A stretch of DNA of 9,446 nucleotides, taken from NORP240 sp046047495. GTDB taxonomy: Bacteria; Pseudomonadota; Gammaproteobacteria; Pseudomonadales; Pseudohongiellaceae. The stretch is from the NCBI GenBank assembly GCA_046047495.1, contig JBJOHV010000054.1, positions 1-9,446 of the forward strand. Reading direction: 5' to 3'. Below, piece after piece: positions 1 through 6,331 of this stretch (positions within the stretch are counted from its first letter, which is position 1; each line of letters begins with the position of its first letter). The notes beneath the pieces were generated by a model. The model saw only the letters and a list, made by a program, of their open reading frames with translations. It was not told where the DNA came from and did not search any database. The position numbers and the translations under genes were made by a program.

Positions 1-2
1 GT

Positions 3-137
3 GGTGAACGTCTGGCGGGCATCGAAACGCCGGGCCTCGGCATGTACGGCATGATGAGTTACCAGCACGAAGGCCGGCAGCGCATCGTGGTGCAGGTGCC
101 GGGTCAACTGGTGGCCTACAGTCTGCCGCTGGAATGA
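3..137 (+). CDS. PQQ-dependent dehydrogenase-like quinoprotein, C-terminal end (partial)
   Basis: This is an open frame entering from the left edge and ending at TGA 135-137; only 44 codons are visible. The peptide contains AGIETPGLGMYGMMSYQHEG followed by RQRIVVQV and a short tail. The pattern 'IE.P....YGMM.Y.H.G.Q.IVVQ' is what I recall as the last blade of PQQ-dependent alcohol/glucose-type dehydrogenases (eight-bladed quinoprotein propellers), where the final strand closes the propeller. Such enzymes are periplasmic and pass electrons from alcohol or sugar oxidation to ubiquinone or a cytochrome c. Cofactor ligands, signal peptide and substrate cannot be judged, because more than 90% of the protein lies outside the window. 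The next gene starts 40 bp downstream on the same strand, so co-transcription is possible, although a repeat element lies in the gap. I am fairly sure of the family and unsure of the subfamily. Confidence 0.72.
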   Translation, partial: GERLAGIETPGLGMYGMMSYQHEGRQRIVVQVPGQLVAYSLPLE

Positions 138-140
138 TCG

Positions 141-248
141 AAGGGGTCAGAGCAACTTTGATCCCAGGAGACGAGCCATGAAGCATGCCCCCATATCAAA
201 TCAAACAACCCTGACCCCTTTCCAGACCCCTTTGATTCAGACCCCTTT
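141..248. repeat. Inverted/direct short repeat element (AAGGGGTCAG arms) spanning a start codon
   Basis: AAGGGGTCAG at 141-150 is an exact reverse complement of CTGACCCCTT at 211-220. Just inside these arms, TTTGAT (157-162) matches ATCAAA (195-200) in inverted orientation, so the two arms form an imperfect inverted repeat about 22-26 bp long. Two more copies of GACCCCTTT follow at 225-233 and 240-248, after the first at 213-221; their spacings of 12 and 15 bp keep the reading frame. The loop contains the AGGAG ribosome binding site (166-170) and the ATG at 178 of the propeller gene. Arms of this kind (AAGGGGTCAGAG...TTTGAT) are dispersed in many gammaproteobacterial genomes as I recall, perhaps REP-like or miniature mobile units; that link is from memory, not shown here. 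No transposase is present in the window. Confidence 0.7.
166..170 (+). promoter_or_regulatory. Ribosome binding site of the FG-GAP propeller gene
   Basis: AGGAG lies 7 bases before the ATG at 178, an optimal spacing. It decides the start in favour of 178 over the in-frame ATG at 259, which would leave a leader without a basic n-region. It sits in the loop between the inverted arms at 141-162 and 195-220, so folding of the mRNA leader could affect its access. Confidence 0.7.
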
Positions 249-1662
249 AATCCTTGGCATGCTGATCCTGGTCAGCACCAGCCAGGCCGCCACGGTGGGA
301 GAGACTCCCAGCAATGCGCAGGCCGCCGACGGGTCTTACATCAGCTGGCAGGAACACCTGATCGATGATCCCGCCAGCGCGGGCTTTGCCCTCAGCGGCA
401 GCGACGGCCTGGTGATCGGCGATATCGACCGGGACGGCTACCCCGACATCGTCTCGGTGCACGAATCCGATTCCAGCTACGACTCCGCCAGTTACACGCC
501 GGGGTTCGTCGCACCGCCGGAAGGCCATGTCCGCATTGCCTTCGGATCCGCCGATCCGGAACGCTGGGTCAACATCACGGTGGCGGAGGGACTGGAAGCC
601 GCGGCGCCGGAGGATGCCGATATCGCCGACGTGAATGGTGACGGTTATCTGGACATCATGGTGGCGTCCGAGTTGTCCCATCTCATTTACCTGCAAAACC
701 CCGGCCCCGGCGCCCGCAGCGCGGTCTGGCCGCGGCTTATACTGCCCATGACGCGGGGCAAGGGCTCCTATATCCGGGTGTTCTTTGCCGACTTCGACGG
801 CGATGGCCGGCCCGAGGCCAGCGCCCCCAACAAGGGCGCACAGATTCCCGGCCCCCAGGATTTCGCCGTGTCCAATCCGGTCTCCATCTTCAAGGTGGTC
901 GGTGATCCCCTGGTGGGGGACAACTGGCACGAGACCGTGCTGGGCTATTACAGCGTTCCGCAGAATGCCGAACCGGTGGATCTGGACGGTGACGGCGACA
1001 TGGATCTGGTGATCGGCACCCGTGGCGAGGATCGCCTTGCCTGGTTCGAAAACCCCGGCGATGGCAGCCTCAATTTCACCGAACATGCCATCGGCATCAA
1101 CGGCGCCCGCCTGGCGGGCTTCAACCTGGAGTATGCCGATCTCAGCGGCGATGGCCGCCTGGACATCATCGGGGCCTCCAATGGCAATGGCTTCAACGGG
1201 CTGTCATGGATCGAGCAGCCGGCCCGCAAGGGGGATGCCTGGAATGCCCACTTCATCGGCAGCTTCGCCCCCGACAGCATGACCGGCATGGAAGTGGCGG
1301 ACATCGATGGTGACGGCGATCTGGACGTCATGGCCGGCAGCTACAGCAGCGGTGAGCGGGAGGCGGACGATGCCACCGTGACCGTCTCCGACCGCCTGGG
1401 ACGCATTGGCTGGTTCGCCAATCCCGGTGACGCCCGTGAGGAATGGACCCGCCATGACATCTCCCGGCGCAAACGCGGCATGTTCGACAAGTTCGTGCAG
1501 CTGGACATGGACGGGGACGGGGACCTGGATTTTGCCGGCACCCGTGGCAACAGCTATCCCTATGATGGTGTGTTCTGGCTGGAGCAACTGCGCAGCCGGA
1601 CGGCCACGGCGGCATTCCGGCCGGCCCGCACCGTGGATTCGGCGGAGATGCCCCTGCCGTGA
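178..1662 (+). CDS. Exported FG-GAP/VCBS-repeat beta-propeller protein with seven calcium loops
   Basis: A 494-residue protein whose body after the leader is a regular series of Asp-rich loops of the DxDGDGxxD type: DIDRDGYPD (82-90), DVNGDGYLD (141-149), DFDGDGRPE (205-213), DLDGDGDMD (268-276), DLSGDGRLD (321-329), DIDGDGDLD (375-383) and DMDGDGDLD (443-451). Spacing is 46-68 residues, as expected for one loop per blade, giving a seven-bladed integrin-like propeller (FG-GAP_3/VCBS family). Each loop should bind calcium, and several are followed by a hydrophobic strand and a 'W[FIL]E.P/N' strand (LAWFENPGDG, LSWIEQPA, IGWFANPGDA). A hydrophobic segment at 24-37 ending in SQAA suggests Sec export with cleavage near residue 37, but the n-region is long, Thr/Gln/Pro-rich and encoded by the upstream repeat element. 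No catalytic motif is visible, so a binding or scaffold role at the cell surface or in the periplasm is most likely. It overlaps the amidohydrolase gene by 4 bp, so the two are probably translationally coupled. The family call is firm; the function is unknown. Confidence 0.88.
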   Translation: MKHAPISNQTTLTPFQTPLIQTPLILGMLILVSTSQAATVGETPSNAQAADGSYISWQEHLIDDPASAGFALSGSDGLVIGDIDRDGYPDIVSVHESDSSYDSASYTPGFVAPPEGHVRIAFGSADPERWVNITVAEGLEAAAPEDADIADVNGDGYLDIMVASELSHLIYLQNPGPGARSAVWPRLILPMTRGKGSYIRVFFADFDGDGRPEASAPNKGAQIPGPQDFAVSNPVSIFKVVGDPLVGDNWHETVLGYYSVPQNAEPVDLDGDGDMDLVIGTRGEDRLAWFENPGDGSLNFTEHAIGINGARLAGFNLEYADLSGDGRLDIIGASNGNGFNGLSWIEQPARKGDAWNAHFIGSFAPDSMTGMEVADIDGDGDLDVMAGSYSSGEREADDATVTVSDRLGRIGWFANPGDAREEWTRHDISRRKRGMFDKFVQLDMDGDGDLDFAGTRGNSYPYDGVFWLEQLRSRTATAAFRPARTVDSAEMPLP

Positions 1663-3371
1663 GACTGCACAGGGTCGTTGCGGTCCTGTCGCTGGTGGCC
1701 CTGCTGGGGGGCTGCGGCGAATCTGCCGACCCTGAGACAGCCGGCAGTGACCTGGTGCTGCGCAATGGCCGGGTGTACACGGTGGACCCGGCACGCCAGT
1801 GGGCCTCGGCCGTGGCCATCACCGATGGGCGCATCGTCTACGTTGGCAATGATGCCGGCGTCGATTCCTACATCGGTAGCGCCACCACCAGTGTGGATCT
1901 CGGCGGCCGCATGGTGATGCCGGGGTTCCAGGACAGCCACATTCATCCCATCAGTTCCGGCGTGGAAGCCGCCGCCTGCGATCTCAACAATCTGCCCGGT
2001 GTGGCAGAGTACCGTGCGGCGGTCTCGGCCTATGCTTCGGCCAATCCCGAACTGCCATGGGTACTGGGAGGCGGCTGGTCCATGTCGGTATTCGGACCCG
2101 GGGCCATGCCCAGCCGGCAGATCCTCGATGAGATCGTCCCCAACCGTCCCGTGTATTTGAGTTCCCAGGACGGCCATACGGCCTGGGTCAACACTGTGGC
2201 TCTGGAATTGGCCGGCATCGACCGCAATACGCCGGATCCCCCCGACGGTCGTATCGACCGTGACCCGGTCACCGGTGAACCCATCGGCAGTCTGCAGGAA
2301 GGCGCCATGGACCTGGTGGCGGACCTGATTCCACCCACCACACCGGAACAAACCCTGGCCGGACTGCTGTATACCGTGGACCTGCTGAACGGTCTGGGCA
2401 TCACCGCCATCCAGGACGCCTCGGTAGGCCCATCCGGACTCGATGCCTATGTCAGTGCCGAGCAAAGGGGTCAGTTGACCCTTCGAGTGGTTGCCGCCCT
2501 GCGCTGGGACCGCGACCGCGACCGTTCCCAGTTGAACGAACTGGTGGCCCTGCGGGATCGCTATCGCAGTCCATTGATCGACACCCGCACCGTAAAACTC
2601 ATGCAGGATGGGGTGATGGAGAATTACACGGCAGCCCTGCTGGAGCCTTATTTACTGCCCGAGGAAACACGCGGCATTCCCATGATCGACCCGGAGGAGT
2701 TGAAACTCATCGTCAGCGACCTGGATGCTGCAGGTTTCCAGGCCCACTTCCATGCCATCGGTGATGCCGCCATCCGCCAATCCCTGGACGCCATAGAGTT
2801 TGCCCGGGAGCGCAATGGCCCCTCCGGCAACCGGCACCATATCTCCCATTTGCAGCTGATCGATCCGGCGGACATTCCCCGCTTCGGCAAACTGGACGTG
2901 GTGGCCAATTTCCAGCCCCTGTGGGCCTACGCCGATCTCTACATCACGGAGCTGACCCTGCCTTTCATCGGCGCGCAGCGTGCCCGCTGGCTGTATCCCA
3001 TCAGCAGTGTGCTGGACACCGGCGCCACCATCGCCTTTGGCAGTGACTGGTCGGTGTCGTCCCCCAACCCCTTTCATCAGATGGAAACCGCCGTATTGCG
3101 CAAGGATGCCCTCGACAGCGAGGATCAGACCTTCATCGGGGAGGAGCGCATCGGCCTGGCTGACGCCATTGCCGCATTCACCATCAATGCCGCATTCGTC
3201 AATCGGCTGGAGGCGGACACGGGGTCCATCGAAGTGGGCAAGCTGGCGGATCTGATCGTGCTGGACCAGAATCTGTTCGACGTGGCACCGGAAGCCATTT
3301 CCGATACCCGGGTACTGCTGACCCTGTTCGCGGGGCAGCCGGTCCATGGCGACCTGAACCTGGACCGTTAG
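1659..3371 (+). CDS. YtcJ-type amidohydrolase 3 family lipoprotein
   Basis: A 570-residue metal-dependent hydrolase of the amidohydrolase superfamily (COG1574/YtcJ-like). The GTG start at 1659 lies inside GTGA, overlapping the previous stop, with GGAG at 1644-1647. The first 19 residues, MRLHRVVAVLSLVALLGGC, form a lipoprotein signal with lipobox LGGC and lipidation at Cys19, so the enzyme is likely membrane-tethered in the periplasm or on the outer membrane. Next comes the small beta-domain (LVLRNGRVYTVD; AVAITDGRIVYVG). The barrel carries the HxH metal pair His94/His96 in GFQDSHIHP, the family Asp-Gly-His at 161-163, a Lys in TVKLMQDG (Lys293, candidate bridging ligand), HFHAIGD (His343/His345), HHISHLQ (373-379) and the metal Asp433 in FGSDW. 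All expected residues are present and the length is usual for the family. Characterised relatives cleave N-acyl, formamide or cyclic amide substrates; the substrate here cannot be predicted. The 3' end is one base from the convergent neighbour. Confidence 0.9.
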   Translation: MRLHRVVAVLSLVALLGGCGESADPETAGSDLVLRNGRVYTVDPARQWASAVAITDGRIVYVGNDAGVDSYIGSATTSVDLGGRMVMPGFQDSHIHPISSGVEAAACDLNNLPGVAEYRAAVSAYASANPELPWVLGGGWSMSVFGPGAMPSRQILDEIVPNRPVYLSSQDGHTAWVNTVALELAGIDRNTPDPPDGRIDRDPVTGEPIGSLQEGAMDLVADLIPPTTPEQTLAGLLYTVDLLNGLGITAIQDASVGPSGLDAYVSAEQRGQLTLRVVAALRWDRDRDRSQLNELVALRDRYRSPLIDTRTVKLMQDGVMENYTAALLEPYLLPEETRGIPMIDPEELKLIVSDLDAAGFQAHFHAIGDAAIRQSLDAIEFARERNGPSGNRHHISHLQLIDPADIPRFGKLDVVANFQPLWAYADLYITELTLPFIGAQRARWLYPISSVLDTGATIAFGSDWSVSSPNPFHQMETAVLRKDALDSEDQTFIGEERIGLADAIAAFTINAAFVNRLEADTGSIEVGKLADLIVLDQNLFDVAPEAISDTRVLLTLFAGQPVHGDLNLDR

Positions 3372-3372
3372 C

Positions 3373-3807
3373 CTATTTGGCGAACAGTTCCGCCTCGATG
3401 TTGCGAAAGGCTTTGAACTCCAGGGCGTTGCCGGAAGGATCCAGGAAGAACAACGTGCCCTGCTCCCCCGGCTGACCCTTGAAGCGGATGTAGGGTTCAA
3501 TGACGAACTCATCGACAAACCCGCGCAGCCGTTGCGCCAACGCCTCCCATTCCGGAAACGTCAGCACCACACCAAAGTGGGGCACCGGCACGCCATGACC
3601 GTCCACGCCGTTGGCGATACTGGGCACTTTGCCGGAGGCGCCGAGCGCAGGATTGAGGTGGGTCACCAGTTGATGGCCGAACAGGTTGAAGTCGATCCAC
3701 TGGTCGGAGCTGCGGCCTTCGGGCAGGCCCATTTTCACGCCGTAGAAATCCCTGGCCTCGTCGATATCGCGCACCTGGATGGCCAGGTGAAAAGGTGTAA
3801 GCTGCAT
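3373..3807 (-). CDS. VOC superfamily (glyoxalase/extradiol dioxygenase-fold) protein
   Basis: A 144-residue protein starting MQLTPFHLAIQVRDIDEARDFY, a classic VOC first beta-alpha-beta module. Candidate metal ligands are His7 (FHLAI), His77 (PVPHFGVVL) and Glu130 (NALEFKAF), in the usual order for a divalent-metal site built from two modules. The run 'LPEGRSSDQWIDFNLFGHQLVTH' region (28-50) resembles the COG3565 group, annotated as predicted extradiol-dioxygenase-family proteins, whose reactions are uncharacterised. I chose ATG 3807 because AGAGGA lies 4 bases before it. A longer form from TTG at 3825 would overlap the upstream stop and add only six residues (MKAEDP), with no better ribosome binding site. 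It is probably the last gene of a four-gene minus-strand unit, cytoplasmic, with no signal peptide. The fold is confident; the activity is not known. Confidence 0.85.
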   Translation of the reverse strand: MQLTPFHLAIQVRDIDEARDFYGVKMGLPEGRSSDQWIDFNLFGHQLVTHLNPALGASGKVPSIANGVDGHGVPVPHFGVVLTFPEWEALAQRLRGFVDEFVIEPYIRFKGQPGEQGTLFFLDPSGNALEFKAFRNIEAELFAK

Positions 3808-3821
3808 GGGGTCCTCTGCCT

Positions 3822-4298
3822 TCAATTGCCGCGGGTGAAGTTGAAACGCAGGCCTTCGTCTGCGGCTCCGTCGGAGACCAGCACCCGCAGTGCAGTCCCG
3901 CGCAGATCATACTCGATGCGCTTCGGTGAATCATGCTGCGGATTTTCGAACACCGCGTTGACACTCGAGCAGGATGTCAGGCGGAATGCCACCGGACCAG
4001 GATTGCCGCGGACATTGGCCTCGTAGAATACGGCACCGTCGCGGGCCACCAGGCGAATGGTCTCTGTGACCTCGATTTCTCCCGATGATGCATTCATTTC
4101 CCGGAACTCCGCAGTGAAGACCTCATCACTCACCCGGGTCCAGTTTTCTGAAATGAGCAGCTCGCCCTGCACCGTGGTCCAATTGCCCAGCAACCACTCC
4201 ACACTGCGCAGCGATGCACAGTCCTGTGCCTGGACCAGGGCCGTGCCAAGCGCCGCCGCCATGCCCACCAAAAGTCGCAATCCTGCCTGAATCCGCAT
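3822..4298 (-). CDS. Exported DUF6265-type protein
   Basis: A 158-residue protein with a clear Sec signal peptide (basic MRIQAGLR, hydrophobic LLVGMAAALGTALVQA, cleavage after Ala24 in VQA-Q). The mature part has the motifs I associate with DUF6265: an N-terminal 'W.LG.W' (VEWLLGNWTT, 34-42), 'ENW' (51-53), and a late 'F.NP.HD.P..I.Y' (FENPQHDSPKRIEY, 117-130). The fold is expected to be a small lipocalin-like beta-barrel, which would suit binding of a small hydrophobic ligand; this is inference. Cys27 and Cys110 could form a disulfide in the mature protein. AGGGA lies 7 bases ahead of the ATG at 4298, in a leader with a run of seven T. It lies 21 bp after the acetyltransferase gene and 14 bp before the VOC start, so it is likely co-transcribed. 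Its exported nature is odd beside cytoplasmic neighbours. No enzymatic role is known. Confidence 0.78.
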   Translation of the reverse strand: MRIQAGLRLLVGMAAALGTALVQAQDCASLRSVEWLLGNWTTVQGELLISENWTRVSDEVFTAEFREMNASSGEIEVTETIRLVARDGAVFYEANVRGNPGPVAFRLTSCSSVNAVFENPQHDSPKRIEYDLRGTALRVLVSDGAADEGLRFNFTRGN

Positions 4299-4319
4299 AA
4301 AAAAATCCCTGATTATTGC

Positions 4320-4835
4320 TCAAGGCCGTTTCGAAACGGCCAGCCATTCGTACACCAGTGTCTGTTCACCATTGTCGTCCCTTTGCTCGGCGCACTGCAA
4401 CAACCCGGATTTTTCCAGCACCCGTCGCGATCCCAGGTTCTCCGGTGCCACGGTGGCGATCACACGTTTGAGCCCGTGCTGATACGCGGCGTATTCCAGC
4501 AACGCCGGCACCACCTCAGTGGCCAGGCCACGCCCCCAGAAATCCCGCAGAAACGCATACTTGATCTCCGCTTCCGCCTGCCCGCCGGGATGCACCAGGC
4601 CGCAGCATCCCACCAGCCGCCCCGACGACTTGTCGTCCAGGGCAAACATGCCGTAGCCGCGGATGCGGTAGTTGGTGGCCGTCACCTGCAGCCAGCGTTC
4701 GCACTCGGCCAGTGTGATGGGTTGTCCATCACCCACCCAGCGGGCACCAAGGGGATCGGAATAGAGTTCATAAATGGCCGACAGGTCGGACGGCTGCCAA
4801 AGACGGCAAGTTAGGCGGGGGGTTTCAAAAATCAT
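4320..4835 (-). CDS. GNAT family N-acetyltransferase (RimJ/RimL-like)
   Basis: A 171-residue acetyltransferase of the Acetyltransf_3 type. The N-terminus IFETPRLTCRLWQPSDL has the typical 'ET.RL.LR....D' opening. Motif A follows at about 89-115: EIKYAFLRDFWGRGLATEVV, with the acetyl-CoA pyrophosphate loop at Trp100-Gly101-Arg102-Gly103-Leu104-Ala105. Motif B (PENLGSRRVLEKSGL, 131-145) is the usual 'N..S..V..K.GF' element. Such enzymes move an acetyl group from acetyl-CoA to an amine, for example protein N-termini, amino sugars or drugs; the acceptor cannot be told. The ATG at 4835 has no clear Shine-Dalgarno sequence (CCTCCG precedes it), but the peptide begins exactly where the family does. 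It is 54 bp after the oxidoreductase gene. Its last codons contain a perfect 18-bp palindrome. The protein is cytoplasmic. Confidence 0.9.
   Translation of the reverse strand: MIFETPRLTCRLWQPSDLSAIYELYSDPLGARWVGDGQPITLAECERWLQVTATNYRIRGYGMFALDDKSSGRLVGCCGLVHPGGQAEAEIKYAFLRDFWGRGLATEVVPALLEYAAYQHGLKRVIATVAPENLGSRRVLEKSGLLQCAEQRDDNGEQTLVYEWLAVSKRP
4324..4341. other. Perfect 18-bp palindrome at the 3' end of the acetyltransferase gene
   Basis: GGCCGTTTCGAAACGGCC is its own reverse complement. In minus-strand mRNA it gives a 7-bp stem with a UCGA loop just before the stop of the acetyltransferase. A run of seven T occurs on that strand at 4299-4305, about 18 bases after the stem, directly ahead of the next gene's ATG. 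The distance is too long for a standard intrinsic terminator. It could act as an RNA-processing or stabilising hairpin between the two cistrons, or as a protein-binding site; neither is shown. Confidence 0.5.
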
Positions 4836-4889
4836 GTGAACGGAGGCGACTACTGCGGTATCGGCTCATGGGGCCTGTCGAACCGCACA

Positions 4890-6155
4890 TCACTCCACCC
4901 GTATCGTGACACCGGCATGCTTCTCCAGGCGGTCCACCAATCGTCCATCGAAAGCCACCGCCGGAGTCCAGAAACCGCCGGGCAGTTCTTCCTTGCTGAT
5001 GTCCCTGACCAGACAGATGGCGGCCTGGGTCAGCATCTTGGCGGTGGAGCCGTAGCCCGGATCCCGATCGCCGGTGACGGTTGCCTTCAAGGTATGGCCG
5101 TGGGCCGTGGTGCCGATGAATTGCAGTTCGAAACTGCCTTGTTCTTGCTCTTCCGGGCTGGGGCCTTCGCCGGGTTTGGGCAGGAAGAATTTCAGTGCCA
5201 GCCAGCGCAGCGGTGCGATGGCCAGGGCCAGGGCCATCCACTTGCTGCTACGGGCGGTTTTGCGCGCCCGCTGCTGGCCGTCCTCCCCATCTCCGGTAAG
5301 CAGAACTTCGTCATACTGGAACTGCTGGTCCGGCAGTGGGTAAGTGAGGGCATTGCTGCGCAGCACGATCTTGGTGTTGATGGCGGCCATGACAAAGGGG
5401 GCGGCCCAGCTCTTGAAGTCCGGGTCGTATTCCACCTCCACGTTGGGCTGGGGCATGGTATTGCCATTGGATTCGGGGCATAGATAGTAGGGATCATTGA
5501 GCTGGCTGCGCAGTTGCTTGTCCTTCGAGGCCTCCCGGTACAGATTCGCCATGCTGGCGATGGTGCCACCGGAGTACCCCCCCTGCAGTGTCTTCACCCC
5601 CATGCGAATCCTTTTGCAGAGTTCCCCGTGACGCTCCCGGGCGGCGCGCTGAAGGGCCCACACGCCCATGTCGGAGGGAATGGAATCAAAACCGCAGCTG
5701 TTCACGATGCGTGCGCCGGCCTGGCTGGCAGGCAGCTGATAGAAGTCGATCATCTTGCGGATCCATTGGGGTTCACCGCTGAGGTCACAATAATCGGTGC
5801 CGGTTTCCACACAGGCGCGCACCAGGTTATCACCATACAGGGCATAGGGGCCGACGGTGGAAATGATCAGCTTGGTCTTCTTGCACATCCGCTTGAGGGA
5901 ATTGTACTGATCGATATAGGCCAGCAGATGGGGGACTTGCCAGGACTCCCGCCCCAGCTTGTCTTTGACATCCAGCAGCTTGATCTCGGATCGGCCCGCC
6001 ATGGCCCATACCAGATTGGGATCCTTCAGTTCATGAACCAGGTAATGGCACACGAGGCGCCCCACGAAGCTGGAGGCTCCCCAGACGACGATGTCGAAAT
6101 GGCGCTCCTTGAACCAGGGTGAGGGTTTTTCGGCAGCAGTGTCTGTGTCGGTCAT
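4890..6155 (-). CDS. Saccharopine dehydrogenase-like / trans-acting enoyl reductase family oxidoreductase
   Basis: A 421-residue protein with an N-terminal Rossmann fold: strand FDIVVWG followed by the nucleotide loop GASSFVG (26-32), then WAMAGRS (50-56), whose Arg may contact the NADP 2'-phosphate. Conserved family blocks follow: ISTVGPYALYG (98-108), GTDYCDLSGEPQ (119-130) and NSCGFDSIPSDMG (152-164). A hydrophobic patch (MALALAIAPLRWLALKFF) and KPGEGPSPEEQEQG come near the C-terminus, as in family members I recall. The family includes the mycobacterial trans-acting enoyl reductase Rv2953, which serves phthiocerol lipid synthesis, and eukaryotic SCCPDH; most bacterial members have unknown substrates. 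It is not a true lysine-pathway saccharopine dehydrogenase by sequence pattern. The ATG at 6155 has only a weak ribosome binding site. It is the promoter-proximal gene of the minus-strand unit and faces block C across a 176-bp divergent region. There is no polyketide or fatty-acid synthase gene nearby to explain a trans-acting role. Confidence 0.87.
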   Translation of the reverse strand: MTDTDTAAEKPSPWFKERHFDIVVWGASSFVGRLVCHYLVHELKDPNLVWAMAGRSEIKLLDVKDKLGRESWQVPHLLAYIDQYNSLKRMCKKTKLIISTVGPYALYGDNLVRACVETGTDYCDLSGEPQWIRKMIDFYQLPASQAGARIVNSCGFDSIPSDMGVWALQRAARERHGELCKRIRMGVKTLQGGYSGGTIASMANLYREASKDKQLRSQLNDPYYLCPESNGNTMPQPNVEVEYDPDFKSWAAPFVMAAINTKIVLRSNALTYPLPDQQFQYDEVLLTGDGEDGQQRARKTARSSKWMALALAIAPLRWLALKFFLPKPGEGPSPEEQEQGSFELQFIGTTAHGHTLKATVTGDRDPGYGSTAKMLTQAAICLVRDISKEELPGGFWTPAVAFDGRLVDRLEKHAGVTIRVE

Positions 6156-6331
6156 TTTCTACTTGTCAAACCCGTGGTGGGAAGGTGGAAATCGGGGTAA
6201 AGCCTATCGTCAATAGTGTGATTTGACCAGACCGCCATGGGCATGTATGCGGTGAGTTTTTACCGAACCCATTGAATTGACATGTCGAGCTGATAGAGTC
6301 CGTCACACGAGAAGCCACCGGAGAACTGGCC
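6156..6331. promoter_or_regulatory. Divergent intergenic region, presumed promoter-bearing
   Basis: This 176-bp gap is the longest in the window and separates the minus-strand unit from the plus-strand unit, so both need promoters here or nearby. A consensus -35-like TTGACA occurs on the plus strand at 6277-6282, but no matching -10 follows at 16-18 bp. TTGACC at 6223-6228 is followed after 17 bp by TATGCG, a poor -10. No convincing operator palindrome or riboswitch was seen. GGAG at 6320-6323, 8 bases before the ATG at 6332, is the ribosome binding site of the plus-strand gene. Confidence 0.45.

Noticed and set aside
247..1086. Long open frame on the minus strand opposite the propeller gene
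   Set aside because: It is an antisense shadow of GC-rich coding DNA with periodic GAT/GAC repeats; its product has no family features and the plus frame is clearly the gene.
1560..2465. 301-codon minus-strand open frame across the propeller/amidohydrolase junction
   Set aside because: It crosses two well-supported plus-strand genes and has a low-complexity Gly/His/Asp-rich product typical of antisense frames.
2464..2483. A second AAGGGGTCAG (2465-2474), followed by GACCCTT to make a near-palindrome, inside the amidohydrolase gene
   Set aside because: It encodes EQRGQLTLRV, which fits the pattern expected at this point of the YtcJ family, so the match to the upstream repeat is more likely coincidence than insertion. 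A genome-wide copy search would settle it.
3808..3825. TTG start at 3825 for the VOC gene
   Set aside because: It overlaps the upstream stop and adds residues not seen at the family N-terminus; ATG 3807 has an AGAGGA ribosome binding site.
6277..6305. TTGACA as a sigma-70 -35 box for the SRPBCC gene
   Set aside because: No acceptable -10 hexamer lies 16-18 bp downstream, so a specific promoter call is not supported.
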